A stretch of 64,000 nt of DNA from Valencia hispanica (taxonomy: Eukaryota; Chordata; Actinopteri; Cyprinodontiformes; Valenciidae), in assembly GCA_963556495.2 (NCBI GenBank), contig OY747715.1, positions 15,230,239 through 15,294,238 on the forward strand. Direction: 5' to 3'. Positions 47,916 through 59,643 of this stretch are shown in pieces. The notes under the pieces are model-generated. The model ran no database searches. It was not told where the DNA came from and was given only the letters and a program-made list of their open reading frames with translations. The position numbers and the translations under genes are program-made. How positions within the stretch are numbered: the first letter of the stretch is position 1; every line of letters begins with the position of its first letter.

Positions 47916-48605
47916 CATTTGTTTAAAATGCAAATTTGTAATGTAAATAGGTGATACATTTTTAAAATAAGATTTTTTTCCTGTTTTTCTCATTAGTTTA
48001 TGGTTTTAATCATATATAACCACACTTTAATGTAAAAAACCCAACTTTGGTAGCAATTACTGTTAAATCAAGAAATATTCATACTCTAGGACTGAACTTA
48101 ACAGTACAGTTTGTCTTGAAAATTGACAATAATTAGCATTGATGCAAACTTTTTAAGCAAATTATTTTAACTTATTTAGGTTTACTACCGGTAAGTCTTT
48201 TGCCATGTTACGTGCATGTTTTATATGTGAAGAACTCTGCATGGATGCGTCATTTTATGGCCCTTTTCCACTAGCGCCTTTTTAGTGTGGTTGGACTCTA
48301 AGGGTTTTCCACTAGTAACGGTCATGTGCTACCAGACTCTTTTTTTAGAATCTACTTTGCTAGATCTCCTAGCGTGCTGAGTTGGGCTGACAATGCAAAG
48401 TTAGAAGACTGTCGGTCACTGATTGGCTAGTAAATGTAGTCACTGGTTGCGTCTCCTTAGCAGAGTGTTTTGTCTCGCTGTCCGCAGCCTTTTCTGGCTC
48501 CCTTCTGAGCCATACTGCAAAAAGTTGAAAAAGAAAAAGGGGCTTTAGATAATTCTCATTCTTTTGCTTTTTAGAAAAGGTAATAAAGTAAAAGGTCTTG
48601 AAAAA
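47916..48605. other. Insert between Tc1 and Rex3 relics
   Basis: No gene. From 48258 the text GGCCCTTTTCCACTAGCGCC, repeated as GGGTTTTCCACTAGTAACGG, resembles one end of a fish MITE with CCACTAG-type termini (low confidence). The last bases, CTTGAAAAA (48597-48605), are the left target duplication of the Rex3 copy. Confidence 0.4.
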
Positions 48606-51096
48606 GGGTCGGGTGCAAAGTAGGATGGGCGGTGGCCGAAGGCGGGGCCCTTGGCGGTCCAATCCTTGGCCGCAGAAGCTGGCTCTTGTGACGTGGAACA
48701 TTGCCTCTCTGGTGGGGAAGGAGCCGGAGCTGGTGTGCGAGGTTCCGACTGGACATTGTCGGACTCGCCTCGATGCATGGCTCTAGCTCTGGAACCTGTC
48801 TCCTCAAGAGGGGTTGGACTCTTTTCCTCTCTGGAGTTGCCCTCGTTGAGAGGCGCCAAGCTGGGGTGGGCATACTTGTTGCCGCCCATGTCAGCACCTA
48901 TACGTTGGGGTTTACCCCGGTCAACGAGAGGGTGGCCTCTCTCCGCCTACGGGTGGGGGGACGGGTTCTGACTGTTGTTTGTGCCTATGTGCCGAACGGC
49001 AGATCAGACTATCCACTCTTCCTGGAGTCCTTGGAGGGGGTGGTGGATAGTGCTCCTCCTGGGGACTCCCTTGTTCTATGTGGGCAATGACAGTGAGACC
49101 TGGAGAGGTGTGGTTGGCAAGAATGCCCCACCCCTGATCTGAACGCGAGCGGTGTTTTGTTATTGGACTTCTATGCTCGGCATGGATTGTCCATTACGAA
49201 CACCATGTTCAAACATAATGGTGTCCGTATGTGCACTTGGCACCAGGACACCTTAGGCCCCAGCTCGATGATCGACTTGGTTGTAGTTTCATCTGATCTG
49301 CGGCCGCATGTTTTAGACACTCATGTGAGGAGAGGGGCAGAGCTGTCCACTGACCACTACCTGGTGGTAAGTTGGCTCCGGTGGTGGGGGAGGATGCCGG
49401 ACAGACCTGGCAGGCCCAAACGTGTTGTAAGGGTCTGCTGGGAACCTCCGGCAGAGTCTCCTGTCAGAAGGAGTTTCAAATGTCACCTCTGGCAGAACTT
49501 TGAACACGTCCCGGGGAAGGTGGGGGACATTGAGTCCGAGTGGGCCATGTTTCGTGCCTCCATTGTCGAGGCGGCTGACCAGAGCTTTGGCAACCCTCAA
49601 ACCTGCTGGTGGCCACCGGCGGTGAGGGATGTATGCCTTCCAGTCTGGAAGCAGTCTGGGGACTTTGGGTCGGGTTCTCCAATCTCTGGTGCAGAAGTCA
49701 ACGAGGTGGTTAAAAAGCTCCTCGAGGGCTCCGGGGGTGGATGAGATTCGCCCTGAGTTCCTTAAGGGTCTGGATGTTGTGGGGCTGTGTTGGTTAACAC
49801 TAACACGGCTCTGCAATGTTGCGTGGACATCGATGGCAATTCCCTTGGATTGGCAGACCGGGGTGGTGGTCCCCCTATTTAAAAAGGGGGACCACAGATT
49901 GTGTCAAACTACAGGGGGATCACACTTCTTTGCCTCTCTGGTAAGGTCTATTCAAGGGTTCTGGGGCTCTACACCCTCAGCAGGGTCCTGGACTGTGCGG
50001 GGGAGTTCGCCCAACCTGTCTACATGTGTTTTGTGGACTTGGAGAAGGCGTCCAACCGTGTCCCTCTTGTGGAGTCCTGTGGGGGGGTACTCCGGGAGTA
50101 TGGGGTACCATGCCCCTTGATATTGGCTGTAAGGTCTCAGTACGGTCAGTGTCAGAGATTGGTTCGCATTACGGGCAAAAAGTCGGGCTCATTTCCGGTG
50201 AGAGTTGGACTCCGCCAAGATTGCCCTTTGTCACCGATTCTTTTATGGACAGGAGTTCGATGCACAGCCAAGGTGATGAGAGGATCTGTTTCGGTGGCCT
50301 CGGGATTGGGTCTCTGCTTTTTGCAGATGATGTGCACCTGTTGGCTCCATCGGAACGTGATCTACAGCATTCACTAGAACGATTCGCAGCCGAGTGTGAA
50401 GCAGCTGGGATGAGAATCAGCAACTCCAAATCCGTGACCATGCTCTTGAGCCGGGAACGGGTAGAGTGCCTTCTCTGGGTCGGGGACGAGGTCCTTCCCC
50501 AAGTGAAGGAGTTTAGGTATCTGGAGGTCTAGTTCACGAATAAGGGAAAAATGGAGTGGGAGATCGATAGGCGGATTGGTAAGGAGTCTGCTGTGATGCG
50601 ATTGCTGTACCGCTGTCATGGAGAAGAAACAGCTGAGCCGAAAGGCGAGGCTTTCGATTTACCGGTCAATCTACGTTCCTACCCTCATCTATAGTCACGA
50701 ACTCTGGGTGGTGACTGAAAAAACGAGATCACGGATAAAAGTAGCTGAAATGAGTTTCCGCCACAGGGTGTCTAGGCTCTCCCATAGAGATAGGGTGAGA
50801 AGCTCAGTTATCTGGGAGGGGCTCAGAGCCGAGCTGCTGCTCCTCCACATCGAGAGGAGTCAGTTGAGCGGGCTGGGGCATATAGTCAGGATGCGTCCTG
50901 CACGCCTCCCTGGTGAGGAATTCCAGGCACACCCCATGGGTAGGAGGCCCAGAGGAAGGCCCAGGACACGCTGGAGGGACTATGTTTCTCGGCTGGCCTG
51001 GGAACGCCTTAGGTTTCCTCCCGAGGAGCTGGCCCAAGTGGCTGGGGAGAGCGTCTCTTTGTTTAAGCTGCTGTCCCCGCGACCCGACCCTGGATA
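48606..51096 (+). pseudogene. Rex3-like endonuclease/RT pseudogene
   Basis: The reading passes through at least six frames. Recognisable blocks are [17 protein letters not shown] and [15 protein letters not shown] (endonuclease, ~48850-48970), [20 protein letters not shown] and [14 protein letters not shown] (~49270-49390), [20 protein letters not shown] (~49730), [14 protein letters not shown] (~50025, with the catalytic AFD changed to ASN), LLFADDVHLLAPSERDLQHS (~50315), and the C-terminal [20 protein letters not shown] (~50970). The second endonuclease motif reads GLASMHGSSS, again without Glu. Stops and deletions make it non-functional. Confidence 0.85.
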
Positions 51097-51106
51097 AGCA
51101 GAAGAG

Positions 51107-51172
51107 GATGGATGGATGGATGGATGGATGGATGGATGGATGGATGGATGGATGGATGGATGGATGGATGGA
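51107..51172. repeat. GGAT microsatellite (Rex3 tail)
   Basis: There are sixteen GATG/GGAT units, perfect except the last. It is the expanded 3' tail of the Rex3-like copy. Confidence 0.95.
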
Positions 51173-51244
51173 CGAACTTGAAAAACTTTTTTCCAAACTC
51201 ACTTTCTTATTCTATACTTAGCTAGTCCAAGGAGAACCTAAAAT

Positions 51245-51992
51245 TTTGATAGCTCATACTCCACAAATCTAGCCATTATTAAAGAGTGATTAAAAGAAAA
51301 TCAGTAGAGATTTGCCAAATGTCGTGTAGGGCACATGGTTATCATGAAGAAGAAGGTGTTTTTGGTCACATACTAAAGCTGAACCATTGGCCCTACATAC
51401 AAAACAAGTGGTGGAAAACAAACACTGCATACCACACTGAACAGACAATCCCTAAAGTTAAACATGGTGATGGCAGCATCATGTTGTGGGGATGTATGTC
51501 TTCATGGACAAGGAAGCTGGTCGTGGTGATTGACAGATGATTGACAGATGGATGGAGCTAAATTAGAGATAACTGTGGAAGAAAAACTGTTAAATCCTGC
51601 GAGAAAAACTGAGACTTGAAGTTCAATTTTCCAGTCCAAGTCCAGACCCAGTTGAAAAGGCTTGAAAATCACTGTTGAGTTGTCTTCTTTCATTTCAGTC
51701 TCACTGAGATTTTCCAGACATAAGGGTATCATAATTAGTTTTTTATAGGTGTGCAAGTATTGTAGAGAGATACCCTAAAAGACCTGCAGCTGTAATTGAT
51801 ATAAACGTTTTTTTCTTCTATTTTGACTTGGGCAGGTTGAATACAAATGCATGTCACATGAAAGCCATGTATCTTTTTCCTTCCACATCACAATTCACCA
51901 TTATTTTATGTTGTAAAACACTCTGCAGTTTGTGGTTGTAGCAGGACAAAATGAGAACAAGTTCAAGGCATAATTTTGCAAGGCTATTCCCT
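51245..51992 (+). mobile_element. 3' half of a decayed Tc1-like transposon
   Basis: It resumes at CTCATACTCCACAAATCTAG (transposase LHKSxL segment). It then reads [20 protein letters not shown] and CMSS (DDE domain, 51420-51510), a degenerate SPDxNPIE region near 51640, and RDTLKDLQL near 51765. The 3' terminal region includes TTTTTCCTTCCACATCACAA, TTTGTGGTTGTAGCAGGACA and TTTTGCAAGGC near 51985. The catalytic residues are lost and frames are broken. It matches the family of the 47240-47915 half and the 31640-31855 relic. Confidence 0.65.
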
Positions 51993-52821
51993 CTTTATTG
52001 GGCTTTAGAAAGCAGCAATTCTTTTCTGCATAAAACATTGTCTTTGCTTTAAGAATCCCTTTTCATCAAGATTCTCATTGCTGAAGCCTCATTTATTAAA
52101 AGGGAATATATCTAATTTGTTTAGGGTTTTTAATATGCTGAGTTGATACATTTTCACTACCGTGCAGTATACCCTCTGAACAACTTGCTTGTGTAGTCTT
52201 TTTTTTCCACTACCCTCTAGGGAAATTGAATATTTATTTGCCATTCTCTTAGGATTTTAAGGAAGGAACATTAATAATTTCTGGAAACAAAAAAGGGAAA
52301 TTTGTTTTTTATGTGTGCCAGATAAGCATTTGGATAAGTTTAGAAGTGCGTTTACTAACTGGAAGAGATTTGAGAAATGCTATGTTTCACTTAGTTTCCA
52401 GTGAAGTTGATAACAAAGCATACGAGACCGAAAAGTGACAAAAACAAGTACTTTGGAATGTCAACGGTTAAAGTCATTCAATTCAAGCAGTCCATTTAGG
52501 AACAAATTGATGGAGAAAAGCAGCGGATATTTTAAAGACGCATTTAATCAAACACAGATTGTATTTTTTAGGCTTTTAGGCAACATATAAAACCATTATA
52601 AAAATCAAACTGGAATATGAGCATGCTTGGATGTTAAGGCTAATCTATCAAAAGTGCTGTTCATGGAGGGGTTTTACAGTTTAACACAGCTTAATCTGTC
52701 TTTTCTTTACAGCAGCCTCAACATGCCCTTGGCAAGCAAACATTTTATCACTCCTGAATGGTCATATTTTGCTTCTGTCACCTGCTTAGATTAATAAATC
52801 ACCAGGATTTATTTAATAAGT

Positions 52822-52827
<6 letters not shown>

Positions 52828-52895
<68 letters not shown>
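52828..52895. repeat. TA microsatellite
   Basis: There are about 34 uninterrupted TA units. Confidence 0.95.
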
Positions 52896-52900
<5 letters not shown>

Positions 52901-52974
52901 TGCCCATCCTATTCTTCCTATTGTTCTGTTTCCTCACATAAAGATATCACAGTGAGGAAACTTGATTTCAATCA

Positions 52975-53560
52975 CTTCTCTAAAGCTGTGGCAGGTTGTT
53001 GAGGGCATTCAGATGACACAGAGGCATGCTGGGAACTGTATGCTATGTGCACTTGAGCCCTGTTGGTCAGTGTAAACTTCGAGATACCTCGTGATGCATG
53101 ACATTTATCTATTTTTACAGCTTGATATAGATCCACCAGACACGTCTGGAGAGTCCCACCACTCTCTCTCTTAGCGCCGCGATCCACCTGTGGAGATTTT
53201 CCAGGTCGCCGAGCCAAGGTGAAAAACAAAACATTGCACGCAACTTCTCACACATAAGCAAAAAGAGGCATGCATCAACGCTTGCACACGAATTGTGTCA
53301 CACACACCTCTCCATCTTTTTGCGTGGACATATGGAAATGTCAGCACCTCTCCAGAGACTTTGGCTAATGTCAGGACATGTGGCAGGCATGGGCCTGGGG
53401 TGCATTTACACAATGTCCAGCTGTGCGAGGGACCGGAGGCCAACCGAACAGAACCCCCTCCAACCTGTACCACCCTCTGCCTGCATTCAGGAGGGAAACT
53501 AATTGCGAATGTTATTGATTGCCACAGCAGATCTGCTCTCTCCAGTGGGTCAAAAAGATG
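52975..53560. promoter_or_regulatory. GC-richer non-coding patch, possibly regulatory
   Basis: Composition rises well above the surroundings over ~580 bp, with non-repetitive sequence (GCGCCGCGATCCACCTGTGG, CTTTGGCTAATGTCAGGACA, GAAACTAATTGCGAATG). The overlapping open frames on both strands (100 and 101 codons) have no domain and look like a by-product of GC content. It could be a conserved element or an unrecognised exon. Confidence 0.25.
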
Positions 53561-53964
53561 GATGGAGTTGTCAGGTTGTCGTCAGGCAGGGTTTTTTTGA
53601 CAGCACGCCTTGGGGTGCGAGGAGCATAGTACAGGTTAACTGAGGCCTACTATCAGGAAGTCCAGTGCAACTAATTTAACTTTGGATGGAAGAGCAGAGA
53701 ATGTGACCTGTTTTTTTAAGCCATTCAATATTGCCTAGTCATTTATTTAGTTTTCATTCTAAAAAGTTTTATTTATCATCAATATCAAAATCCCCCCAGG
53801 TTAGACAGTGTTTAATGCATATTATTCCTTTTGCAACAATTTAAGAAAGGAAAGTTGATTTAGCAAGTTCTCCCACTTAGGAATTATGGAGGGCTCAGAA
53901 ATTCACATTGTAGGTGCATTTTCACTGTAAGAGATGGCATTTAAAAAAATTCAGGAAAACACAT

Positions 53965-54765
53965 TGTCTGATTTTTAAAGAATTTATTTGTATTTTATTG
54001 CTGCACATAAGTATTTTAACACCTGGCAATCAGCAAGTATTCTGGCTCTCAAAGACCTGTCTGAGCTTGTTAAAGACACCTGTCCACCCCAAAGTCAGTC
54101 AGACTCCACCTACTACCATGGGCAAGACCAAAGAGCTGTCAAAAGACACTAGAGACAAAATTGTGTACCTCCACAAAGCTGGAAAGGGCTATAGGGCAAT
54201 TGTTAAGCAGCCTAGTGAATAAATATCAACTGTTGAAGCAATTGTTAGAAAATGGAAGAGGCTAAAGATGACTGTCAGTCTCCCTCGGACTGAGGCTCAA
54301 TGCACAATCTCACCTGAAGGGGAATTAATGATGATAAGAAAGGGGAGGAACTAGCAGAACTACACGGAAGGAGCTGGTCAATGAGAGTAGCCTTTGAAAC
54401 AGGGGTCCCAGCTTTCTTCATGTCGGTAGAACACTACACCGTCACAGTTTAATATCACTCATTGCACGGAAGGTTCCCCTGCTGAAGTCGTCACATGTCC
54501 ATGCCCGTCTGAAGTTTGCCAATGACCATCTGGATGAGGCATGGGAGAAAGTCATATGGTCAGATGAGACCAAAATAGAAATTTCTGGTTCAAACTTTAC
54601 TCGCCGTGTTTGAAGGAAAAAGAAGAATGAGTCGCATCCCAAGAACACCATTCCTCAGTGAAGCATGGAGGTGGAAACATCATGCTTTGGGGGTGCTTTT
54701 CTGGGAAGGGGACACTTTAAACTTTACTTTAAACCAAACCCTGTGTGTGAATAAATCTGGGTTCA
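53965..54765 (+). mobile_element. Decayed Tc1-like transposon, second family
   Basis: The left region TATTGCTGCACATAAGTATT and CCTGGCAATCAGCAAGTATT precedes a clear transposase start at 54118: [31 protein letters not shown], then a stop where the family has an open frame. Later blocks occur in other frames: SPEGELMMIRKG-like, WEKVIWSDETKIE-like near 54545, and VKHGGGNIMLWGCFSGKGT near 54655-54710. The second Asp and the Glu regions are missing. The copy is dead. Confidence 0.65.
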
Positions 54766-54789
54766 ACTTTACAAGTCTTCATATCCTTG

Positions 54790-55060
54790 TTTGCTTTTTA
54801 CCAAACAATCAAGTTAAGACCTGTTACTTAAAGTAATATAAAATTACATATGGTCATTGTGCATGGAAAACTCAACTTCCTGGGTGATGTCTTGAATTGT
54901 TGCCCCAGTACTTTAATATTTGCACCAAATGTTCTTCCCTCATTTTGCTGTCTATTTTGTAGAGTGCAGCAGTCCATCCTGTATCAATAAAACCCCACAA
55001 CATGATGCTGCCACCCCTGTACTTTACAATTGAGATTACTTTACACATCCACAGATGTCC
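54790..55060 (-). mobile_element. Tc1-like transposase fragment, opposite strand
   Basis: Minus-strand reading from about 55045: GGGSIMLWGFIDTGWTAALY then KIDSKMREEHLVQILKYWGN, the central DDE-domain segment of another Tc1-like transposase (family: GGGSVMLWGCFxxxGTGxLxxIDGxM). It sits tail-to-tail with the previous relic. There is no catalytic Asp or Glu and no terminal repeat. Confidence 0.5.
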
Positions 55061-55966
55061 CCTTTTAACTCAAATTATGTGTCAACCTATCAAAAGCTTA
55101 CAAAATTATGAAATAAAGCAAATTAATCCCTCAATCTGGGGTCAAATTGTTAAGACAATATTTGTGTATACTTGGGACTTTGAAGAAAGTATTGAAAAAT
55201 ACATCAAAATCATTATTATCCTCATTAATGTAAACCCTGAATTTCTCAGTTGTGACATTTCAATTCAATTCAATTCAATTCAGTTTATTTATATAGCGCC
55301 AATTCACAACAGATGTCATCTCAAGGCACTTAACAAGAAGTCATTTCAATACAATTATACAAACATTCCAATCAGTTAAAAAGTTTCCTATTTAAGGAAT
55401 CCCAGCAGATTGCGTCAGTCATTGGCGTGAGGTTGGGCAGATTTCCAACCACAGCAATCCTTCAGCAATCCCTCATACTGAGCAAGCATGTAGCGACAGT
55501 GGAGAGGAAAAACTCCCCTTTAACAGGAAGAAACCTCCAACAGAACCAGGCTCAGTAGGAGCGGCCATCTGCCACGACCGTCTGGGGGTTTGAGAAGACA
55601 GAGCAGAACACAGAAGGAACAGAAGATCCGATATAAGAGAACTTTCTATGTTACAGAAAGGAAAAAGTTGATAACAGGACACAGTGGATGTTCAGTTACT
55701 GGGAGCATCATTCCAGTCGATGACCCCCGTCCAACAGGGCATTGCAGCCAAGCAGGATACCAGACCAGGTGTATCTTCGATGGGGAGAAAAACACTGAGA
55801 GAAAACAAAGTTAACAGTCGAAATAACAGAATGTACTGTAATACAACTGGAGAGTCGTAGGAGAAAAGGAAGTAGCAGAGTGAAGAAAATTGGTAAGTCT
55901 GTCCTCCAGCAGTCTAAGCCTATAGCAGCATAACTACAGAGATAGCTCAGGATGACCTAAGCCACT

Positions 55967-58963
55967 CTAACTATAAGCTTTATCAAAAAGGAAAGTTTTA
56001 AGCCTGGCCTTAAAAGTAAACAGAGTGTCTGCCTCACGGACTAAAGCTGGGAGCTGGTTCCACAGGAGAGGAGCCTGAAAACTAAAAGATCTGCCTCCCA
56101 TTCTACTTTTAGAGATCCTAGGAACTACAAGTAAACCTGCAGTCTGAGAGCGAAGTGCTCTTTTAGGAACATATGGAACAATTAGATCTCTGATGTATGA
56201 TGGAGCTTGATTATTAAGGGCTTTGTATGTAAGAAGAAGGATCTTAAATTCTATTCTGGATTTAACAGGGAGCCAATGAAGGGAAGCTAAAACAGGAGAA
56301 ATGTGATCTCTCTTTTTAATATTCATCAGAACTCTTGCTGCCGCATTTTGGATCAACTGAAGGCTTTTAATGGCATTTTGTTGACTTCCTGATAGTAAAG
56401 AATTACAGTAGTCCAGCCTTGAGGTAACAAATGCATGGACTAGTTTCTCAGCATCACTCCTGGACAGGATGTTTCTAATTTTAGCAATATTCCTGAGGTG
56501 AAAGAAGGAAATCCTAGAAACCTGTTTAATATGGGATTTAAATGTCAAGTCTTGGTCAAAAATAACGCCGAGGTTCTTTACGTTATTACTGGGGGCCAAT
56601 TTAATGCCATCCAGATGAAGTGATTGACTAATCAGTTTCTGTTTAAGAACTTCTGGTCCAAAGACAGCAACTTCTGTCTTGTCAGAATTTAAAAGCAAAA
56701 AGTTTAGGGTCATCCATGCTTTTATGTCTTCCAGACATGCCTGTAATCTACCTAACTGACTGGGTTCATCAGGATTTATGGATAAATATAGTTGTGTATC
56801 ATCGGCATAGCTGTGGAAATTTATCCCATGCTGTCTAATGATTCTACCAATTGGAAGCATATATATGGTGAAAAGAATTGGTCCAAGGACAGAACCCTGT
56901 GGAACTCCACAAGTAACCCTTGAGAGTGAAGATGATTTATCATTTAGATGAACAAACTGGAATCTATCAGACAAATATGATTTAAACCAGCCTAGTGCTG
57001 TTCCTTTGATCCCTGCAACATGTTCAAGCCTTTCTAAGAGAATATTATGATCGACTGTGTCAAAAGCAGCACTGAGATCTAACAAAACCAGAACAGACAC
57101 CAGTCCATTATCTGAGGCCATGAGAATATCATTAGTAACCTTCACCAGTGCTGTTTCAGTGCTATGATGAGCTCTAAAACCTGACTGAAACTCTTCAAAC
57201 AGCTCGTTACTGTTAAGATGTTCACAGACTTGATTAGCAACTATTTTCTCAAGGACTTTGGATAAGAAAGGAAGGTTAGATATAGGTCTGTAATTCACTA
57301 AGTCATCTTGATCAAGGGAAGGTTTCTTGAGTAAAGGTTTAATTACAGCTATTTTAAATTCCTGTGGTACGTATCCGTTTACTAAGGATAGATTCATCAT
57401 ATCCAAAATGGGGCCAGGAACCAAATGGAACACTTCTTTAAATAATTTGGTTGAGATTGGGTCCAAAATACAAGTTGAAGATTTAGATGAGGCTAATATT
57501 TTTGATAATTCTGAAAGCTCGACTGAATCAAAACAGCCTAAGCAATACTGAGGTTCTACAGTTCTTTCCGATACTGACTCATTTACTGAGGAAGAAGTAA
57601 TCATGTTTGGGAGGGTGCCAATGATTTTATTTTTAATAAAATTTATTTTATTTATGAAGAATCTCATAAAATCATCACTGCTAAGAGCCGGGGGAATAGT
57701 TTGCTCAACAGAGCTATGACTCTGTGTAAGTTTGGCAACTGTACTAAAGAGAAACCTAGGATTGTTTTTATTCGCCTCTATTAATGATGAAAAATATGCT
57801 GTTCTAGCTTGTCGAAGGGTCTTTTTATACAGCAGTAGACTGTTATTCCAGGTTAAATAGGAATCCTCTAGATGTGTAAAGCGCCATTTTCTCTCCAACT
57901 TCCTAGTATTCTGCTTTAAAGTACGCAACTCTGCGTTAAACCAAGGAGTCAGCCTCCTATGGCTAGCCACTTTCTTTTTTAATGGGGCTACACTATCTAA
58001 TGCCAAACGCAATGAGGACGTAACGCTGTGAACCAGATCATCAATTTCTGAAGGGTTAGAGATAGAATTGCTGCCATCCACTGTGTTACTCTGAGACACT
58101 GAGGAAAGTAAGAATGGTACAGATTCTTTAAAAATTGTTACAGCATTGTCTGATAAAGTTCTACTATAATGAAATTTTCTTTCAGATTTAAGATGGTCAG
58201 TTAAAGTAAATTCAAAAGTTATCAAGAAGTGGTCAGACAGGACCGGGTTATGTGGGTGGACTGTTATTTCCTCACACTCAATACCGTATGTCAGTACAAG
58301 GTCCAAAGTGTGTTTACCTGAGTGGGTCGATCCCTGTACTTTTTGAGTAAAGCCAATTGAGTCTAAAATAGCATTAAAGGCTGCATTTAGGCTATCACTT
58401 TCAGTATCCACATGAATATTGAAGTCCCCCACTATAATGACCCTATCAGTATTTAATACTAAATCAGATAAAAAATTTGAGATCTGATCCAAGAATTGAG
58501 AGTAAGGGCCTGGTGGACGATACAAAACCACAAACAAAAATGGTCTTAATGTTTTGCAACTTGGATGAGGAAAATTAAGGGTTAGATGCTCAAAAGAACT
58601 GTAGCTATCAATTGGTCTGGGACTAATTAGTAAATCAGAACGGAAAATGGCTGCAACTCCTCCTCCTCGCCCAGTATTTCTAGGAATGTGAAAATTTAAA
58701 TGACTGGAAGGAGTTGACTCATTTATACTGACATAATCCTCCTGCTGCAACCAGGTTTCTGTGAGACAAAGGAAATCAATGTGATTATCACAAATCAAGT
58801 CATTTACTAACAAAGTCTTTGAGGAGAGAGATCTTATGTTTAATAAACCACATTTAATAGATTTATTTTCAGTCAAAGTTGTATTTATTTTTATGAGATT
58901 TCCATAATTTGCTTTTGTTGGCTTAACTTTTAATCCATTTAATTTTGGCCGTGGGCAAGACAC
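55967..58963 (-). CDS. L2 ORF2: AP endonuclease plus reverse transcriptase, intact
   Basis: The 998-residue protein nicks target DNA and reverse-transcribes the LINE RNA. The endonuclease spans ~35-250: LLNIRSL (Asn42), CLTETW (Glu69), VGDFNIHVD (Asp180, Asn182), LDLVLT (~220-225), and LSDHFLI (Asp244, His245). All the catalytic motifs of APE-type nucleases are visible. The linker has [20 protein letters not shown] (~339-358). The reverse transcriptase spans ~495-790: [56 protein letters not shown] (Asp629), [14 protein letters not shown], and [10 protein letters not shown] (~718-727). The conserved C-terminus is [30 protein letters not shown], ending [11 protein letters not shown]. There are no stops or frameshifts. 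The ATG at 58963 lies 93 bp after the ORF1 stop, a normal spacing for the group. Confidence 0.85.
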   Translation of the reverse strand: MSCPRPKLNGLKVKPTKANYGNLIKINTTLTENKSIKCGLLNIRSLSSKTLLVNDLICDNHIDFLCLTETWLQQEDYVSINESTPSSHLNFHIPRNTGRGGGVAAIFRSDLLISPRPIDSYSSFEHLTLNFPHPSCKTLRPFLFVVLYRPPGPYSQFLDQISNFLSDLVLNTDRVIIVGDFNIHVDTESDSLNAAFNAILDSIGFTQKVQGSTHSGKHTLDLVLTYGIECEEITVHPHNPVLSDHFLITFEFTLTDHLKSERKFHYSRTLSDNAVTIFKESVPFLLSSVSQSNTVDGSNSISNPSEIDDLVHSVTSSLRLALDSVAPLKKKVASHRRLTPWFNAELRTLKQNTRKLERKWRFTHLEDSYLTWNNSLLLYKKTLRQARTAYFSSLIEANKNNPRFLFSTVAKLTQSHSSVEQTIPPALSSDDFMRFFINKINFIKNKIIGTLPNMITSSSVNESVSERTVEPQYCLGCFDSVELSELSKILASSKSSTCILDPISTKLFKEVFHLVPGPILDMMNLSLVNGYVPQEFKIAVIKPLLKKPSLDQDDLVNYRPISNLPFLSKVLEKIVANQVCEHLNSNELFEEFQSGFRAHHSTETALVKVTNDILMASDNGLVSVLVLLDLSAAFDTVDHNILLERLEHVAGIKGTALGWFKSYLSDRFQFVHLNDKSSSLSRVTCGVPQGSVLGPILFTIYMLPIGRIIRQHGINFHSYADDTQLYLSINPDEPSQLGRLQACLEDIKAWMTLNFLLLNSDKTEVAVFGPEVLKQKLISQSLHLDGIKLAPSNNVKNLGVIFDQDLTFKSHIKQVSRISFFHLRNIAKIRNILSRSDAEKLVHAFVTSRLDYCNSLLSGSQQNAIKSLQLIQNAAARVLMNIKKRDHISPVLASLHWLPVKSRIEFKILLLTYKALNNQAPSYIRDLIVPYVPKRALRSQTAGLLVVPRISKSRMGGRSFSFQAPLLWNQLPALVREADTLFTFKARLKTFLFDKAYS

Positions 58964-59056
58964 TGTTTCTATAGGGTAATGGGTGGGTAACAGTACAGAA
59001 GCAGCAGAGAGGTGGGTTAAACTACGACTCTGCTTCCTGGTCTGGACCCTGGGTTG

Positions 59057-59608
59057 TCAGTGTTTTGGAGGATTAATAAATTCGGCCATATTCCTAGAAA
59101 GAAGAGCTGCTCCATCCAAAGTGGGATGGATGCCGTCTCTCCGGATCAGACCAGGTTTTCCCCAAAAAGTTCTCCAGTTATCAATGTAGCCCACATTGTT
59201 TGCAGGACACCACCTAGACAACCATTGATGGAATGACAGCATGCGGCTAAACATGTCGTCACTGGTCCGATCAGGCAGGGGACCAGAAAAGATTACCGAG
59301 TCTGACATTGTTTTGGCAAACTTACACACCGAAGCAACACTAATTTTAGTGACCTCCGATTGGCGTAACCGGGTGTCATTACCGCCAGCGTGAATAACAA
59401 TCTTACTGTATTTACGCTTATCTTTAACCAGCAGTTTCAGGTAGGATTTGATGTCGCCCGTTCTGGCCCCTGACAAGCATTTGACTATGGTCAATGGTGT
59501 CTCTAATGCCACGTTTCTGACTATGGAGCTGCCAATTACCAGGGCCGGCTTCTCAGCGGGTGTGTCGCTGAGCGGGGAAAATCTGTTAGAAACGCGGACC
59601 GGTTGGTC
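59057..59608 (-). CDS. L2 ORF1, SGNH-esterase domain (5' incomplete)
   Basis: The frame is open for 183 codons from just after a stop at 59609-59611 to the TAA-type end at 59057. It contains an SGNH/GDSL-like esterase fold: block [14 protein letters not shown] (nucleophile Ser in GSS), the GGND block ([11 protein letters not shown]), and the final DxxH block ([16 protein letters not shown]). CR1/L2 ORF1 proteins are known to carry such an esterase, thought to act with nucleic-acid or lipid partners in the particle. The N-terminal half of the usual ORF1 is missing and no start codon is evident. A GTG at 59512 lies within the domain and is not a plausible start. Confidence 0.7.
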   Translation of the reverse strand, partial: DQPVRVSNRFSPLSDTPAEKPALVIGSSIVRNVALETPLTIVKCLSGARTGDIKSYLKLLVKDKRKYSKIVIHAGGNDTRLRQSEVTKISVASVCKFAKTMSDSVIFSGPLPDRTSDDMFSRMLSFHQWLSRWCPANNVGYIDNWRTFWGKPGLIRRDGIHPTLDGAALLSRNMAEFINPPKH

Positions 59609-59643
59609 TCACATGTATACAGAAATGTACCCCTGATCTTTAA

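Larger units (their letters stand above)
48606..51176 (+). mobile_element. 5'-truncated, decayed Rex3-like LINE
   Basis: This copy is collinear with the intact one at 11045-14403 from about residue 69 of the ORF to the 3' end. It is flanked by the 9-bp duplication CTTGAAAAA (48597-48605 and 51177-51185). Its 3' end is a GGAT/GATG array of 16 units (51107-51170), against about three in the intact copy. Internal deletions remove parts of the endonuclease (the GDFN box region near 49077), of the linker before RT, and of the palm. Confidence 0.85.
51993..53964. other. Gene-free stretch
   Basis: No gene recognised. It includes a TA microsatellite (52828-52895) and a more complex patch at 52975-53560. 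Confidence 0.45.
55261..59639 (-). mobile_element. L2-clade LINE, nearly complete, minus strand
   Basis: The element runs from about 59639 (5') to 55261 (3'). It holds the C-terminal part of ORF1, a complete ORF2, a ~700-bp 3' UTR and the typical L2 end: GGCGCTATATAAATAAACTG followed by TTGAA units (CAATT array at 55261-55281 on the plus strand). The 5' end stops against a TTAA-flanked MITE at 59640, so either the LINE was truncated there or its 5' part was lost. Intact ORF2 suggests recent activity. No target duplication was found. Confidence 0.8.

Noticed and set aside
53171..53600. Overlapping 100-codon frames on both strands as exons
   Set aside because: No domain, start context or splice sites; open frames are explained by locally higher GC.
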